Below, piece after piece: positions 35,632-44,778 of a stretch of DNA of 64,000 nucleotides. A program made the position numbers and the translations under genes. Origin of the DNA: Aliikangiella coralliicola (lineage in GTDB: Bacteria > Pseudomonadota > Gammaproteobacteria > Enterobacterales > Kangiellaceae); assembly GCF_007004725.1 (NCBI RefSeq), contig NZ_ML660160.1, positions 434,001-498,000 on the forward strand, written 5' to 3'. The notes under the pieces were generated by a model that was not told the origin of the DNA, did no database searches, and saw only the letters and a program-made list of their open reading frames with translations. The number at the start of each line of letters is the position of its first letter. Position 1 is the stretch's first letter.

Positions 35632-36987
35632 ATGCAATTCCCTGGAAAAGGAGCGTCGTTTATTAACACTCTAAGTTCGATATCAACAGAAGCGGAAAAT
35701 ATCAGCATAATCGAAACGACTTTACAGTTTCGAGAAAAGCTTCTCGGTTTGATCAAAGACGCTCAACAGCGGATTTATATGACCGCACTTTATTTGCAAG
35801 ATGATGCATCTGGTCAGGAAGTGCTGAGTGCAATCTATGAGGCTAAGCAGGCTAACCCGAAGTTAGATGTGAAAATATTTGTCGACTTTTCTCGCGCCCA
35901 GCGAGGGTTGATGGGGCAGCCGGAAAGCATCGGTAATGTTCGCTTGTATCGAGAATATGCCGGAAAGTTTGAACATCAGATTGATATACTGGGTGTGCCG
36001 GTTAAAAGTAAAGAAATGTTGGGCGTACTCCATTTAAAAGGATTTGTTTTTGATGATACATTGCTTTACAGCGGTGCGAGTTTAAATGATATTTATTTGC
36101 AACAAAACTCGCGCTATCGTTATGATCGATATCATGTGATTAAAGATAAGAAACTGACCGACAGCATGGTGAGTTTTATGCAGCGATATCTGGCTACATC
36201 CTCTGCTGTAAAATCGCTAACAGAACCAACAGCACTTAGCAAAAAGCAACTTAAACCGTTAATTCGACAGTTTAAGAAGAGTCTCCGAGTTGGTAATTAC
36301 CAATTCACCCCTGATCTTAATCCACTAGAAAAAGAAGATGTAGCGATAACGCCGTTGTTGGGATTTGGCGGGCGTAGAAATCCGTTGAATATGACCATTT
36401 ACGACATGGTTAAGAATACGCGAGACAAAATCATTATTTTTACACCTTACTTTAACTTCCCCAATAAAGTGAGCAAGGCCATTCGGCGGATCCTGAAAAA
36501 TGGGAAAAAAGTTAACATTGTGGTGGGTGATAAAGTTGCGAATGATTTTTATATTCCTGAAGATCAAGCGTTTAATCGGATAGGAATAGTTCCCTACATT
36601 TACGAAACTAATTTGAGAAAGTTTGTAAAGCGAAACCAAAAGTTTGTAGATACTGGCTTGCTGAATATTCATTTGTGGTTACACGATGATAACAGTTTTC
36701 ATTTAAAAGGAATGAGCTGTGACGATAGCTGCCATTTAATTACTGGCCATAATATTAATCCACGTGCATGGTCACTTGATCTGGAGAATGGAATTCTAAT
36801 TCAAGATCCAAACCAGCAACTTAAAGAAAAATTTCAACATGAGTACCAGCAGATCTTAACGCATACCAATCGTATTGATCATTTTGAGCAAATTCAAACG
36901 ATTAATGACTATCCTGATGCCGCTTGTAAATTGATGAAAAATGTAAAGCGTGCCAAATTGGATAGTATTTTAAATCGGCTGTTGTAA
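35632..36987 (+). CDS. pssA: CDP-diacylglycerol-serine O-phosphatidyltransferase
   Basis: A 451-aa PLD-superfamily enzyme making phosphatidylserine, the precursor of phosphatidylethanolamine. The length equals E. coli PssA as remembered. Two HxK-type motifs are visible: HLKGFVFDDTLLYSGASLND and HLKGMSCDDSCHLITGHN. Its ATG follows the efpL stop by three bases, with the ribosome site inside efpL. Confidence 0.95.
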   Translation: MQFPGKGASFINTLSSISTEAENISIIETTLQFREKLLGLIKDAQQRIYMTALYLQDDASGQEVLSAIYEAKQANPKLDVKIFVDFSRAQRGLMGQPESIGNVRLYREYAGKFEHQIDILGVPVKSKEMLGVLHLKGFVFDDTLLYSGASLNDIYLQQNSRYRYDRYHVIKDKKLTDSMVSFMQRYLATSSAVKSLTEPTALSKKQLKPLIRQFKKSLRVGNYQFTPDLNPLEKEDVAITPLLGFGGRRNPLNMTIYDMVKNTRDKIIIFTPYFNFPNKVSKAIRRILKNGKKVNIVVGDKVANDFYIPEDQAFNRIGIVPYIYETNLRKFVKRNQKFVDTGLLNIHLWLHDDNSFHLKGMSCDDSCHLITGHNINPRAWSLDLENGILIQDPNQQLKEKFQHEYQQILTHTNRIDHFEQIQTINDYPDAACKLMKNVKRAKLDSILNRLL

Positions 36988-37404
36988 AAAATAATCTTGA
37001 AAAGTCACTTCTGGCAAGCTGGCTTTTCATGATGATGCTTGTCTTGATGGTACTTGTTTTATTTGATTTGTTCTCCCATTTTATCGGTAATTATCACAGT
37101 AATAATAAAAGTTTTGCTTCTGCAAAAATTCATTTCTAGAATTCGCTTCAATTCACTAATTTAACTTTTTGAAATAAAACGTAGAAAAAATCTTTTCTCG
37201 ATTAGCCAGCAAAATTATCTCTGATCTAATATACTTAAAGTATGCGGCAGCGATCGGCAATTGAAAAAGCTGATCAATCAATGCGAGATAGAATATTAGA
37301 TTAAAATAAGATATTTTTAACAATTCACTGGGACGGCAAAGAGATTTTTGATGGTTCTTTGAAGGCTACCTGCGGAGGTAGGTTTCTAATTCAAGGAGTA
37401 TTCT
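36988..37404. other. AT-rich spacer before the DUF6351-like gene
   Basis: 417 bases. A small hairpin CTACCT-GCGG-AGGTAG lies at 37366-37381, just before a strong AAGGAG ribosome site. A hydrophobic 36-codon frame at 37029 has no ribosome site and was not called. No clear promoter was read. Confidence 0.45.
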
Positions 37405-39705
37405 ATGAGTTGGAAGCTGTTGTTACTCATTCCAGTGTTGTTAATTGTTTTTTTGTTTTCCAATATTTTTTATCAGTACTACCGATACGAACACAAATAC
37501 GATCATCTTCCCAAAGTTCAAAAAACGCCGGGCGAAGAGTTTTCTCGTGAATTAATTAAGGCTTACAAAGGACCGCATCCTTCCGTTTTAATGCGGCCTA
37601 TTGATCCAACTCCAGACTTAATTAAGTTAGGTCAAGTAGGTCCGGTGCAATCCCTGTTTTCAGGTCCGCCACAGTATCCTTTCCTTTGTAATACCGAAGA
37701 GTCAAACCTGGGTCAACCTCTGGTTGATAACTACGACGGTATTGGCATGCCTGTTTATATCGAGCGAGAGTCCGGCGAAAAAACCAATCATATTTTGGGC
37801 TATAGCAAAGATTGTTCTATTCCAACGAGAGCTATTTATTATTATCAAAGTAACAAAGATGATCGTTTTTACCCTTTAACAGCCTCAACCAGCGACATAA
37901 ACTTGATTGATGTTGGTGGGAAAAATATTCCATTTATTGTGCGAGTTGAAAGTGGCACTATCAATCGTTTTATTTATACGATTGCAGTACTAAAAGGTGC
38001 TAAGGGAAGCTTAAGCCGGCCCGACTCAGAACATTGGAATCGGCGTTTAATTTATCAATTTCGTGGTGGCGTGGGTGTTGGTCACAAACAAGGAAAAGGA
38101 AAACCGATTCGTTTACTGGAGCGGCGGGTCGATGAACTTAAGCAAGGATATGCTGTTATTTTTTCGACAGGCAATCAAACCGCCAATCATTTTAATATCT
38201 GGCTTGCCGAAGATACTGCTTTAAGAGTCAAACGGCAGTTTAATGCACTGTATGGAAAAGAAGACTATACCGTTGGTGTTGGTGGCTCCGGCGGCGCTAT
38301 TCAGCAGTATTTAATTTCTCAAAATAACCCTTCACTACTTGATGCAGCAATCGCACTTTACTCGTACCCAGATATGATTACTCAAACGACTTATGTGTTT
38401 GATTGTGAGCTGCTGGAATATTACTTTGATGTGACCGACAGAAATAATAAGAAGTGGCAAACCTGGGAGAATAGACGTTTTGTGGCCGGCTTAAATGCAA
38501 AAAGCGGGGTGAGAAATAAGACTTCTATCCTGAATGATTTGTCGCTTTTTCTGAAAGGAAATCTACCATCATATAATGGAGGACTAACGGAATGCTCCAA
38601 CGGTTGGCGAGGAATTACTGCGCTGGTTAACAACCCAACATATATCCATTTTTATCAACGGTTTTCTCCGCAAGTATTATCTCAAACCCACTGGTCGCAC
38701 TGGGAAGATTTGAAGTTTTTTTACGGTGTTAACGAGCACGGATACGCTGCACAAACTTTCGATAATGTTGGCGTTCAATACGGGCTTTCCGCGTTATTGC
38801 AGAAGCAAATCTCTGAGGAAGAATTTCTAAATATAAACGCGAATATTGGCGGGTGGAAGTCGGCCATAGAAATGTCGCCGGAGCGTTTTGGTGGGATTGG
38901 TGGTGATTCATTAAGCGCTGGGATTTCAGTGTGGGGAGAGCAGAATATGTCAACCAGCGAGTCGAGCGAACAAGTTGTTGCAGCTCGAACAGAGGGAAGC
39001 CTGGAAGCAATGAAAGCCGCTTATCGATCAGGCCATGTATTTCTTGGAACGACAAAAATTCCCGTGATCGATTTAAGACATTACTTGGATGATGAGTTAG
39101 ATATGCACCATGCTTCAGCTTCATTTTCCACCAGAAAGCGAATGCTAAAAGCGAAAGGGCATGCGAATAATCAGCTAATCTGGATGACCCGAAAACCCCA
39201 CAATCCTTTGCCCGACGCGTTAGATATGATTGATAAATGGTTAGTGGAATTCAAACGGATCTCAATTAGTGAAAGAGAAAATGATTACGAAAAAATGATC
39301 TCGGCCAGTCGGCCGACAGATGCCTTTGATCGTTGTTATTCTGCACATGGTGAAGTTTTGGCCCAAGGGGCAAATGTCTGGGATGGTATGTGGAACGGAA
39401 AATTCGACGGGGATTGTATGACCGCTTATCCCATTTATTCTGAGTCGCGAAGTGTCGCAGGAGCTGATCTGGCAGGTGATACTTTTAAGTGCGAATTACA
39501 AAGTGTGACCGATGCGATTCGTAAAGGGTTGTATGGTTCGATCAATATGGAAAATTATCAAGAACAATTAGAGACAATATTTCCTGAAGGTGTTTGTGAT
39601 TACTCCAAACCTGATAGAGGTTTTCCCGATGAATTATTTATCGCTGAGCCAGGTGAAATGATGAAAAGTCCACACGAATTTTCTACTCATCGCGCCAGCA
39701 AATAA
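37405..39705 (+). CDS. DUF6351-like alpha/beta-hydrolase-type exported protein
   Basis: A 766-aa protein with an N-terminal hydrophobic anchor or uncleaved signal (residues 3-22), so it faces the periplasm. Early blocks GPVQSLFSGPPQYPFLCNT and DNYDGIGMPVYIE fit DUF6351 as I remember it. GVGGSGGAIQQYLIS has S295 in a nucleophile-elbow context, suggesting a serine hydrolase resembling tannases or polyhydroxyalkanoate-oligomer hydrolases. LPDALDMIDKWLVEF and several paired cysteines lie in the C-terminal half. Substrate unknown. It is single, with a strong AAGGAG site. Confidence 0.6.
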   Translation: MSWKLLLLIPVLLIVFLFSNIFYQYYRYEHKYDHLPKVQKTPGEEFSRELIKAYKGPHPSVLMRPIDPTPDLIKLGQVGPVQSLFSGPPQYPFLCNTEESNLGQPLVDNYDGIGMPVYIERESGEKTNHILGYSKDCSIPTRAIYYYQSNKDDRFYPLTASTSDINLIDVGGKNIPFIVRVESGTINRFIYTIAVLKGAKGSLSRPDSEHWNRRLIYQFRGGVGVGHKQGKGKPIRLLERRVDELKQGYAVIFSTGNQTANHFNIWLAEDTALRVKRQFNALYGKEDYTVGVGGSGGAIQQYLISQNNPSLLDAAIALYSYPDMITQTTYVFDCELLEYYFDVTDRNNKKWQTWENRRFVAGLNAKSGVRNKTSILNDLSLFLKGNLPSYNGGLTECSNGWRGITALVNNPTYIHFYQRFSPQVLSQTHWSHWEDLKFFYGVNEHGYAAQTFDNVGVQYGLSALLQKQISEEEFLNINANIGGWKSAIEMSPERFGGIGGDSLSAGISVWGEQNMSTSESSEQVVAARTEGSLEAMKAAYRSGHVFLGTTKIPVIDLRHYLDDELDMHHASASFSTRKRMLKAKGHANNQLIWMTRKPHNPLPDALDMIDKWLVEFKRISISERENDYEKMISASRPTDAFDRCYSAHGEVLAQGANVWDGMWNGKFDGDCMTAYPIYSESRSVAGADLAGDTFKCELQSVTDAIRKGLYGSINMENYQEQLETIFPEGVCDYSKPDRGFPDELFIAEPGEMMKSPHEFSTHRASK

Positions 39706-39710
39706 TCCAT

Positions 39711-39734
39711 TGTCTCAAACTTCTTTTTGAGACA
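39711..39734. terminator. Hairpin after the DUF6351-like gene
   Basis: TGTCTCAAA-CTTCTT-TTTGAGACA is a perfect 9-bp stem, six bases after the stop, without a following T run. Confidence 0.55.
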
Positions 39735-39883
39735 CTTGGCTGTTAATTGAGCCATATGTTTCTTGTTAATTAAAATTGGATTAATCGTTGCTTCAATTTA
39801 ACGATAAAAATATACTCAAGTTCGTTTTATTTCTCTTTGTTTATCGTTAACTTGATAAGCCAATATTACTAACAGGAAAAATA

Positions 39884-40330
39884 ATGAGCTTGTATGAAAA
39901 GTTGGATTGGGTTGCTGATAGTTACAGTCCGATTTTGTTAGTCATAGCCATTAGCGTCATAGTGCATGTTTTTCGTACGCAAGGGCGTCACCAAGGTAGC
40001 TTGAGAGTTGCGCAATTGTTTTTACTGTTGGCTTTGGTTTACTTGCTCCAATTCATCGATAATCGTTGGATGATCTGGCACTCGTTTGGGTTAGATTACA
40101 GCACTCATACTGCTTTTGCCCTGGCAATTGTGGTTTTTACCTGGTTTGATGGCAGAAAATTAAGAATAGGGATACTTATTTCCTTTATTGCGTATCTGTT
40201 ACTCATGCTTTATCAGCAATATCATACTGTGGCTGACATGGTGACAACCATTTTAGTATTGACGCCGCTAATGTATCTTATTTCCAGGCTTTTGATACGA
40301 GTAATTCCTACTTCGAAGTTAGCAACTTAG
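39884..40330 (+). CDS. Hypothetical four-helix membrane protein (148 aa)
   Basis: Hydrophobic segments at about 13-31, 44-58, 73-88 and 95-140 predict an inner-membrane protein. YSTHTAFALA and YQQYHTVADMVTT place histidines in the way PAP2 phosphatases place theirs. The protein is too short and lacks the full KxxxxxxRP motif, so I do not assign it. An ACAGGAAAAATA-ATG leader supports the start. Confidence 0.6.
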   Translation: MSLYEKLDWVADSYSPILLVIAISVIVHVFRTQGRHQGSLRVAQLFLLLALVYLLQFIDNRWMIWHSFGLDYSTHTAFALAIVVFTWFDGRKLRIGILISFIAYLLLMLYQQYHTVADMVTTILVLTPLMYLISRLLIRVIPTSKLAT

Positions 40331-40463
40331 CCTTTTCAGGCTCATTCAATATTGGGCTAAAGGATAATCTTGTCGTTGTCCATGGTGTAATAGTCGCGGA
40401 TCACCCGTTCTTATGTTATAAAAAAGAACAGTAACAAAAAGAAAAATTAAAGGTGGGGTTGAT

Positions 40464-41009
40464 ATGTCACTAAGAAATACCGAAAGTCACTACGGAAAGC
40501 TCACAATTATCATGCACTGGTTGATGGCCGCGATGATAATTGGAATGATTGTGGTGGGATTTGTGATGGATAATATGGAAGATGGCGATCTTAAATGGAA
40601 AATATACGCGCTGCACAAAGCTACCGGAGTTATTTTGCTAATTTTGGCATTATTTCGTTGGTACTGGACACTTTCAAATAAAAAACTACAACCGCTGGAA
40701 TCTTATAGCCAGCTAGATATTAAGTTGGCTCATGCGGGCAAGTGGTTTTTAATGTTGCTAATTTTACTAATGCCTGTTTCGGGATTGATCATGTCAATCG
40801 CAGCCGGAAAATCAGTGAATATGTTCGGCTTGTTTACCATTCCTGGTCTCGACGAGAAAAATCATCAAATTGCCGGTTTGTTTCATAGCGTTCATGAAAT
40901 AGCTGCCTGGATCATTTCAGCAGTGGTTGGTTTGCATATATTGTTTGCATTCAAGCATCATTGGCTGAGTAAAGATGCGACGTTAACGCGAATGCTCGGT
41001 AAGAATTAA
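40464..41009 (+). CDS. Cytochrome b561-family protein
   Basis: A 181-aa four-helix di-haem membrane protein. Candidate haem ligands are the histidines in IIMHWLMAA, YALHKATGV, LAHAGKW and GLHILFAFKHHW. SHYGKLTIIMHW is the usual N-terminus. Bacterial members are superoxide:ubiquinone oxidoreductases or electron carriers. It is 50 bases upstream of the AI-2E-type gene and may be cotranscribed. Confidence 0.9.
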   Translation: MSLRNTESHYGKLTIIMHWLMAAMIIGMIVVGFVMDNMEDGDLKWKIYALHKATGVILLILALFRWYWTLSNKKLQPLESYSQLDIKLAHAGKWFLMLLILLMPVSGLIMSIAAGKSVNMFGLFTIPGLDEKNHQIAGLFHSVHEIAAWIISAVVGLHILFAFKHHWLSKDATLTRMLGKN

Positions 41010-41059
41010 CGCCATCTGCTTTCTACAGATAAAATGTTTTAATCTAAAAGGATAAAAGA

Positions 41060-42088
41060 ATGACGAATCCCGTGTCGGTTGAACGTCAAACGCCTCTACT
41101 ATTAACTTTAGCGGCATTAGTGATTGTGATTGCTGGGTTAAAAGTTGCTGCGCCGCTTATTGCGCAGTTTTTGATGGCGCTATTTATCGCGGTCGTGAGT
41201 ACGCCATCTATCCGTTGGTTAGTGAGTAAAAAAGTACCGCAAAGCATCGCCATTATTGCAGTGCTACTGGCCATACTTTTGTTTGTCTCGCTCATTGTTT
41301 ACCTGGTTGGTGACTCGGTTCAGTCTTTTAATGAAAACAGGGAAGTTTATGCCTCAAAGCTGCAGTCTCAGCTGAGTGCGCTTACTGCCTGGATGGTGTC
41401 TGTCGGACTTCCTGCTGAGGGAATTGAGATCGCCTCGATTATCGAGAAAACAGACATTATGGCGTTAGTGACCAGAGTGATTGGTGGACTCGGCGTTATT
41501 TTCTCTGACTTTTTCGTGATATTTTTATCGGTCATTTTTATCCTTAGCGAAATCACCAGTTTTCCGAGTAAATTTGCCCGAGCATTTTCCAATAGCCAGG
41601 ATAAAATGGTTCACGTTAACCACGTACTTGGGAAAATTAGACACTACCTGGCGATAAAAACGGCTGCAAGTATAGGAACAGGCATATTAATCTCGATTTT
41701 GATGGTGATTATTGGTGTTGATTATCCGTTCCTGTGGGGCATGCTTGCATTTCTGCTGAACTATATTCCAAACATCGGCTCGATTATTGCGGCAATTCCT
41801 GCGTTAATGTTGGCGCTTGTTCAATTAGGGCCTGCTGCAGTTTTATGGACTGCTATTAGTTTTTTTGCAGTGAACAATCTGGTTGGTAATTACCTGGAGC
41901 CTAAATTTATGGGTAAGATGTTAGGGCTCTCGACTTTTGTGGTCTTCTTATCGTTGATTTTCTGGGGATGGATATTTGGATCCGTGGGAATGTTTCTTTC
42001 AGTTCCATTGACCATGACCATTAAGATAGCGCTGGAAACCAATGATAAAACCCGTTGGTTAGCGATTATGCTTGGGCCGGAAGAGTAG
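41060..42088 (+). CDS. AI-2E family transporter (UPF0118 type)
   Basis: A 342-aa inner-membrane protein with about seven to eight helices. The start TPLLLTLAALVIVIAGLKVAAPLI, the central amphipathic region (about 85-145) and the C-terminal block FLLNYIPNIGSIIAAIPA with NNLVGNYLEPKFMGKMLGLS are typical. Members export AI-2 or exchange Na+/H+; the substrate is not decidable here. Confidence 0.9.
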   Translation: MTNPVSVERQTPLLLTLAALVIVIAGLKVAAPLIAQFLMALFIAVVSTPSIRWLVSKKVPQSIAIIAVLLAILLFVSLIVYLVGDSVQSFNENREVYASKLQSQLSALTAWMVSVGLPAEGIEIASIIEKTDIMALVTRVIGGLGVIFSDFFVIFLSVIFILSEITSFPSKFARAFSNSQDKMVHVNHVLGKIRHYLAIKTAASIGTGILISILMVIIGVDYPFLWGMLAFLLNYIPNIGSIIAAIPALMLALVQLGPAAVLWTAISFFAVNNLVGNYLEPKFMGKMLGLSTFVVFLSLIFWGWIFGSVGMFLSVPLTMTIKIALETNDKTRWLAIMLGPEE

Positions 42089-42148
42089 GTTTTTTATTCG
42101 GATATTAACCTGTTCCCAAGAGAAATTGTTTCTCTATTAGTGAAATGA

Positions 42149-42192
42149 GTGTTTCGCAGTTCTAAATACCGCTCTTCAAACCAGCGAAACAC
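42149..42192. terminator. Inverted repeat between convergent genes
   Basis: GTGTTTCGC / GCGAAACAC is a perfect 9-bp pair with a 26-base loop, between the AI-2E-type gene and the HAAS gene that points at it. It may end transcripts from both sides. No long T run. Confidence 0.4.
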
Positions 42193-42210
42193 CCATTCAT
42201 CGAAGTTTAA

Positions 42211-43161
42211 CTATCTGTTCAGCATTTTTCTGAAGTTTGAATAAGTGTCCCAAACCACGATAGTTGCAATGATTCCCATAGTAACCAATACAACATTTTC
42301 AAGTATCCTCGCTGAATCTTCCAATTGAATACTGTCGTCAGACGGGTTGGTAAAGATGACATATTGTTCAAACCCTGCGATCTGGACGAGTACCACCAAA
42401 GTTGCGAGGTTTAGCGCCATATTAGTCGCCAGAGTAAATTTATTCCAGCCCGCAATTACTAACTTGTGGAAGTTGATGGCAAGGCTTAACCCAAAGATAA
42501 TGTTAACGCTCCAGAATACCGCCGCCCACTCAGGACTGAGCGATACAGTCGCTGTTATGGACTCTTCAGTTACCGCTGAAGGCCATGTTAATAGATCATT
42601 CCACCAGGACAAAAACAGAACTTCAACAATCATTTCGAATAATGTTTCCATACGACTGATCGAGATTCTTGAATATGTATGTTTTAAGTTCTTTGGGGAC
42701 CAGGCATATATTTCATCCAGGCTGGTTTCGTTTTGTTGCAAGAAATAAAAAATAATTGTAATGATAGCGAAAACATAAAGCCCTGTATGAACCACCTCAG
42801 CAAATAAAGAAATTGCACTGCCGATCAGGTTGTCCGCTGTGAATACCCAGGGCATAGAGGTGATTACCGATATCCCAAGAACGATGGCTAGTGCAATCTC
42901 AACGGTTTTTTTGTAGGCCGGAAAATATTCATGGCCGACTAACTGCTGATTAGGCAAGTAGGCTGAAGCGACTCGCATCGGATGGCCAATTTTTCTGAGC
43001 AGTTGCTCTTGTTCCTGTTCATTGAGCTCGCGTCCCAATTCTGCCTGCTGATCCTCAATTTGCCCGTAAATTGACGACTCAAGCTCTTCTCTAACTTCTG
43101 TTTTCAGCTCGTCGGGAAGATAGCTTTCCAGATTGCTCAGGTAATTGTTGATCATTTTCAT
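42211..43161 (-). CDS. HAAS-domain membrane protein paired with PadR
   Basis: About 316 aa. An N-terminal helical HAAS-type domain (MINNYLSNLESYLP, ELNEQEQEQLLRKIGHPMRVA) is followed by about six hydrophobic helices. The ATG at 43161 has a strong CGGAG site. An ATG at 43185 overlapping the padR stop is possible and adds eight residues. HAAS proteins are usually encoded next to PadR-like regulators and are thought to sense or signal at the membrane, as here. Confidence 0.75.
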   Translation of the reverse strand: MKMINNYLSNLESYLPDELKTEVREELESSIYGQIEDQQAELGRELNEQEQEQLLRKIGHPMRVASAYLPNQQLVGHEYFPAYKKTVEIALAIVLGISVITSMPWVFTADNLIGSAISLFAEVVHTGLYVFAIITIIFYFLQQNETSLDEIYAWSPKNLKHTYSRISISRMETLFEMIVEVLFLSWWNDLLTWPSAVTEESITATVSLSPEWAAVFWSVNIIFGLSLAINFHKLVIAGWNKFTLATNMALNLATLVVLVQIAGFEQYVIFTNPSDDSIQLEDSARILENVVLVTMGIIATIVVWDTYSNFRKMLNR

Positions 43162-43181
43162 GTTGTACTCCGCTTGCTTTT

Positions 43182-43511
43182 TCATTGCAAAATATTATTC
43201 AGGGTAGACTCGACTTGTTGCCAGTCTTTGGTTAACTTCTCCAGCGTTTTTTCGCCGATTTCAGATAGTCGGTAAAACCGCTTTTTCCGATTGCCTTCTT
43301 CGCGCCACTCACTGGTCAGTAAGGCCTGTTTTTCCAATCTTCGAATCAGTGGATAAAGCGTGCCTTCGTCAATTTCTAACCCTTTGGTCATTAAGTTTTT
43401 TCTGAGCGAGTAGCCATAGTGCTCTTCACGTAGCTCCGCTAAAACGGCCAAAATAAGAACGCCGCGTCGAAGTTCAAGTTTCAGTTTTTGATAATGTTCA
43501 CTATCGGTCAT
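43182..43511 (-). CDS. PadR-like transcriptional regulator
   Basis: A 109-aa winged-helix protein: LRRGVLILAVLAELREEHYGY, EIDEGTLYPLIRRLEKQALL as the recognition helix, and EWREEGNRKKRFYRLSEIGE as the wing. It is the first gene of a two-gene unit with the HAAS protein. Direct and inverted ATAGTATGTGT elements 54-95 bases upstream look like its own operator. Confidence 0.92.
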   Translation of the reverse strand: MTDSEHYQKLKLELRRGVLILAVLAELREEHYGYSLRKNLMTKGLEIDEGTLYPLIRRLEKQALLTSEWREEGNRKKRFYRLSEIGEKTLEKLTKDWQQVESTLNNILQ

Positions 43512-43564
43512 TTGGATAATCCGGTAATCGTTATAGCGAGGAATAATCGCTTTTTACTGTGCGT

Positions 43565-43606
43565 CACATAGTATGTGTTTTATACTGTATGGCAAATAGT
43601 ATGTGT
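43565..43606. promoter_or_regulatory. Candidate PadR operator
   Basis: ATAGTATGTGT occurs twice as a direct repeat (43568-43578 and 43596-43606, 28 bp apart). The first is also part of a perfect dyad, CACATA-G-TATGTG (43565-43577). Confidence 0.5.
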
Positions 43607-43799
43607 GATCAAGTAGTAATTTTAATTTACCGCTAGTTTTGGCGGAGTAAATCATAAAAAATTTATTAAAAAGTTATTAATTACAAAGAGTTAGAACAGT
43701 ATCTATTAAGTTGTATAAATTCTTTGTTACATTTATACAAACTCAATAACGTGTTTGGACGATAAAATAGCTCTACGCAGGCCACATGGAGAATAACAA

Positions 43800-44114
43800 T
43801 TGAGACGAAGCAATCGACGTGTCGAAGCTTTTAAACAAAGAGTAAAGCAATCATTTGCGGAGGTTTTTGATAACCCGGTTGGTCGACCAGCGAAGAAGGC
43901 CATTATTACGGTAGTTGGAGTATTCGTCACGCTATTAGGGCTATTGCTGATTATTTTGCCAGGACCGGCATTTTTACTGATTCCGATTGGTCTAGGGATT
44001 TTAGCAATAGAGTATCCATCTGCTCGAAAGTGGTTAAGAAAGTTTCAGCACTGGCTGACAGTTTCTGCGAAAAAAGCCGACGCTTATTTCGCAAATCGTA
44101 AAGCGAAATACTAG
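43800..44114 (+). CDS. PGPGW-type small transmembrane protein
   Basis: A 104-aa protein with a basic N-terminus (RRSNRRVEAFKQRVKQ) and two close hydrophobic helices (about 36-70) separated by LPGPAFLLIPIGLGILAIEY, the conserved centre of the PGPGW family. The tail is basic. TTG at 43800 is taken as the start because GGAG lies eight bases upstream and no ATG is available. Role unknown. Intrinsic terminator downstream. Confidence 0.75.
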   Translation: MRRSNRRVEAFKQRVKQSFAEVFDNPVGRPAKKAIITVVGVFVTLLGLLLIILPGPAFLLIPIGLGILAIEYPSARKWLRKFQHWLTVSAKKADAYFANRKAKY

Positions 44115-44523
44115 CGTTATAGGACAAGAAAGATTTCGAGCTTTGATCAATATTGGTTAATGACTCACAAACAAAAATAAGACAAACAGTTTCAGAAATG
44201 TGACTTACCTGATGCCGGTATTTATACCGGCTTTTTTTTGCGTTCAATTTGACTCACTTAAGCAAAACTTGGATTAATAGCAGGTAAACTCAACGCTGTT
44301 AACATGAAATAATGAAGGCTGAGTTTCGTTGAAACAAATACTATATACTCAAATGATGCTCAAAACCCAAGAGTTCGTATCATTGATTAAAATAGCTGCA
44401 CCGGATGCTTTAAATGGACAAGTTAAGTGTTGTCTGCTTATTTGTTGTTTGCCCCCGATACCGTTAAGCACTAGTATTACTATGCTTAGCGACTTAATAA
44501 TTGACTAATGGAAGTCTCGACAT
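44115..44523. other. Spacer with terminator
   Basis: 409 bases. The terminator is at 44214-44239. The rest shows no gene, promoter or repeat that I could support. Confidence 0.45.
44214..44239 (+). terminator. Intrinsic terminator
   Basis: GCCGGTA-TTTA-TACCGGC has a 7-bp perfect stem followed by eight T, 100 bases after the PGPGW gene. Confidence 0.9.
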
Positions 44524-44715
44524 ATGGGAATGAGTTTATTTATTTTACTAGCGGTGGTTATTTGGTTACTGCCTTTTATTCTCGTTTTAACTTCGAACAG
44601 GACTTCAGGATCAGAAAAAGTTGCCTGGTTGTTAGGGATTGTTTTTATTTCCTGGTTTGTCTGGATTTTCTATTTGCTATTGGCTCCTTTGAAGCCGAAA
44701 CAGCAACGATATTAG
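44524..44715 (+). CDS. Small superinfection-immunity-like membrane protein (63 aa)
   Basis: Two hydrophobic helices (about 4-22 and 34-52) are joined by a polar turn, TSNRTSGSEKVAW. The pattern resembles the superinfection-immunity-like family, in which a second helix carries WLLGIVF and WFVWIFYLL. GGAAG lies nine bases before the ATG. The function in chromosomal copies is unknown. Confidence 0.65.
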   Translation: MGMSLFILLAVVIWLLPFILVLTSNRTSGSEKVAWLLGIVFISWFVWIFYLLLAPLKPKQQRY

Positions 44716-44778
44716 TGCTATTTCCTCACTACTGACTATCTTAAACTCTAACTCAACTTCATGAAAATGAGGCATTGA

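Noticed and set aside
37029-37139. 36-codon hydrophobic frame starting MMMLVLMVLV
   Set aside because: No ribosome site; AT-rich spacer readily gives such frames.
44508-44735. 75-codon frame overlapping the 63-aa membrane protein
   Set aside because: The other frame gives a clean two-helix protein with a ribosome site; this one is disordered.
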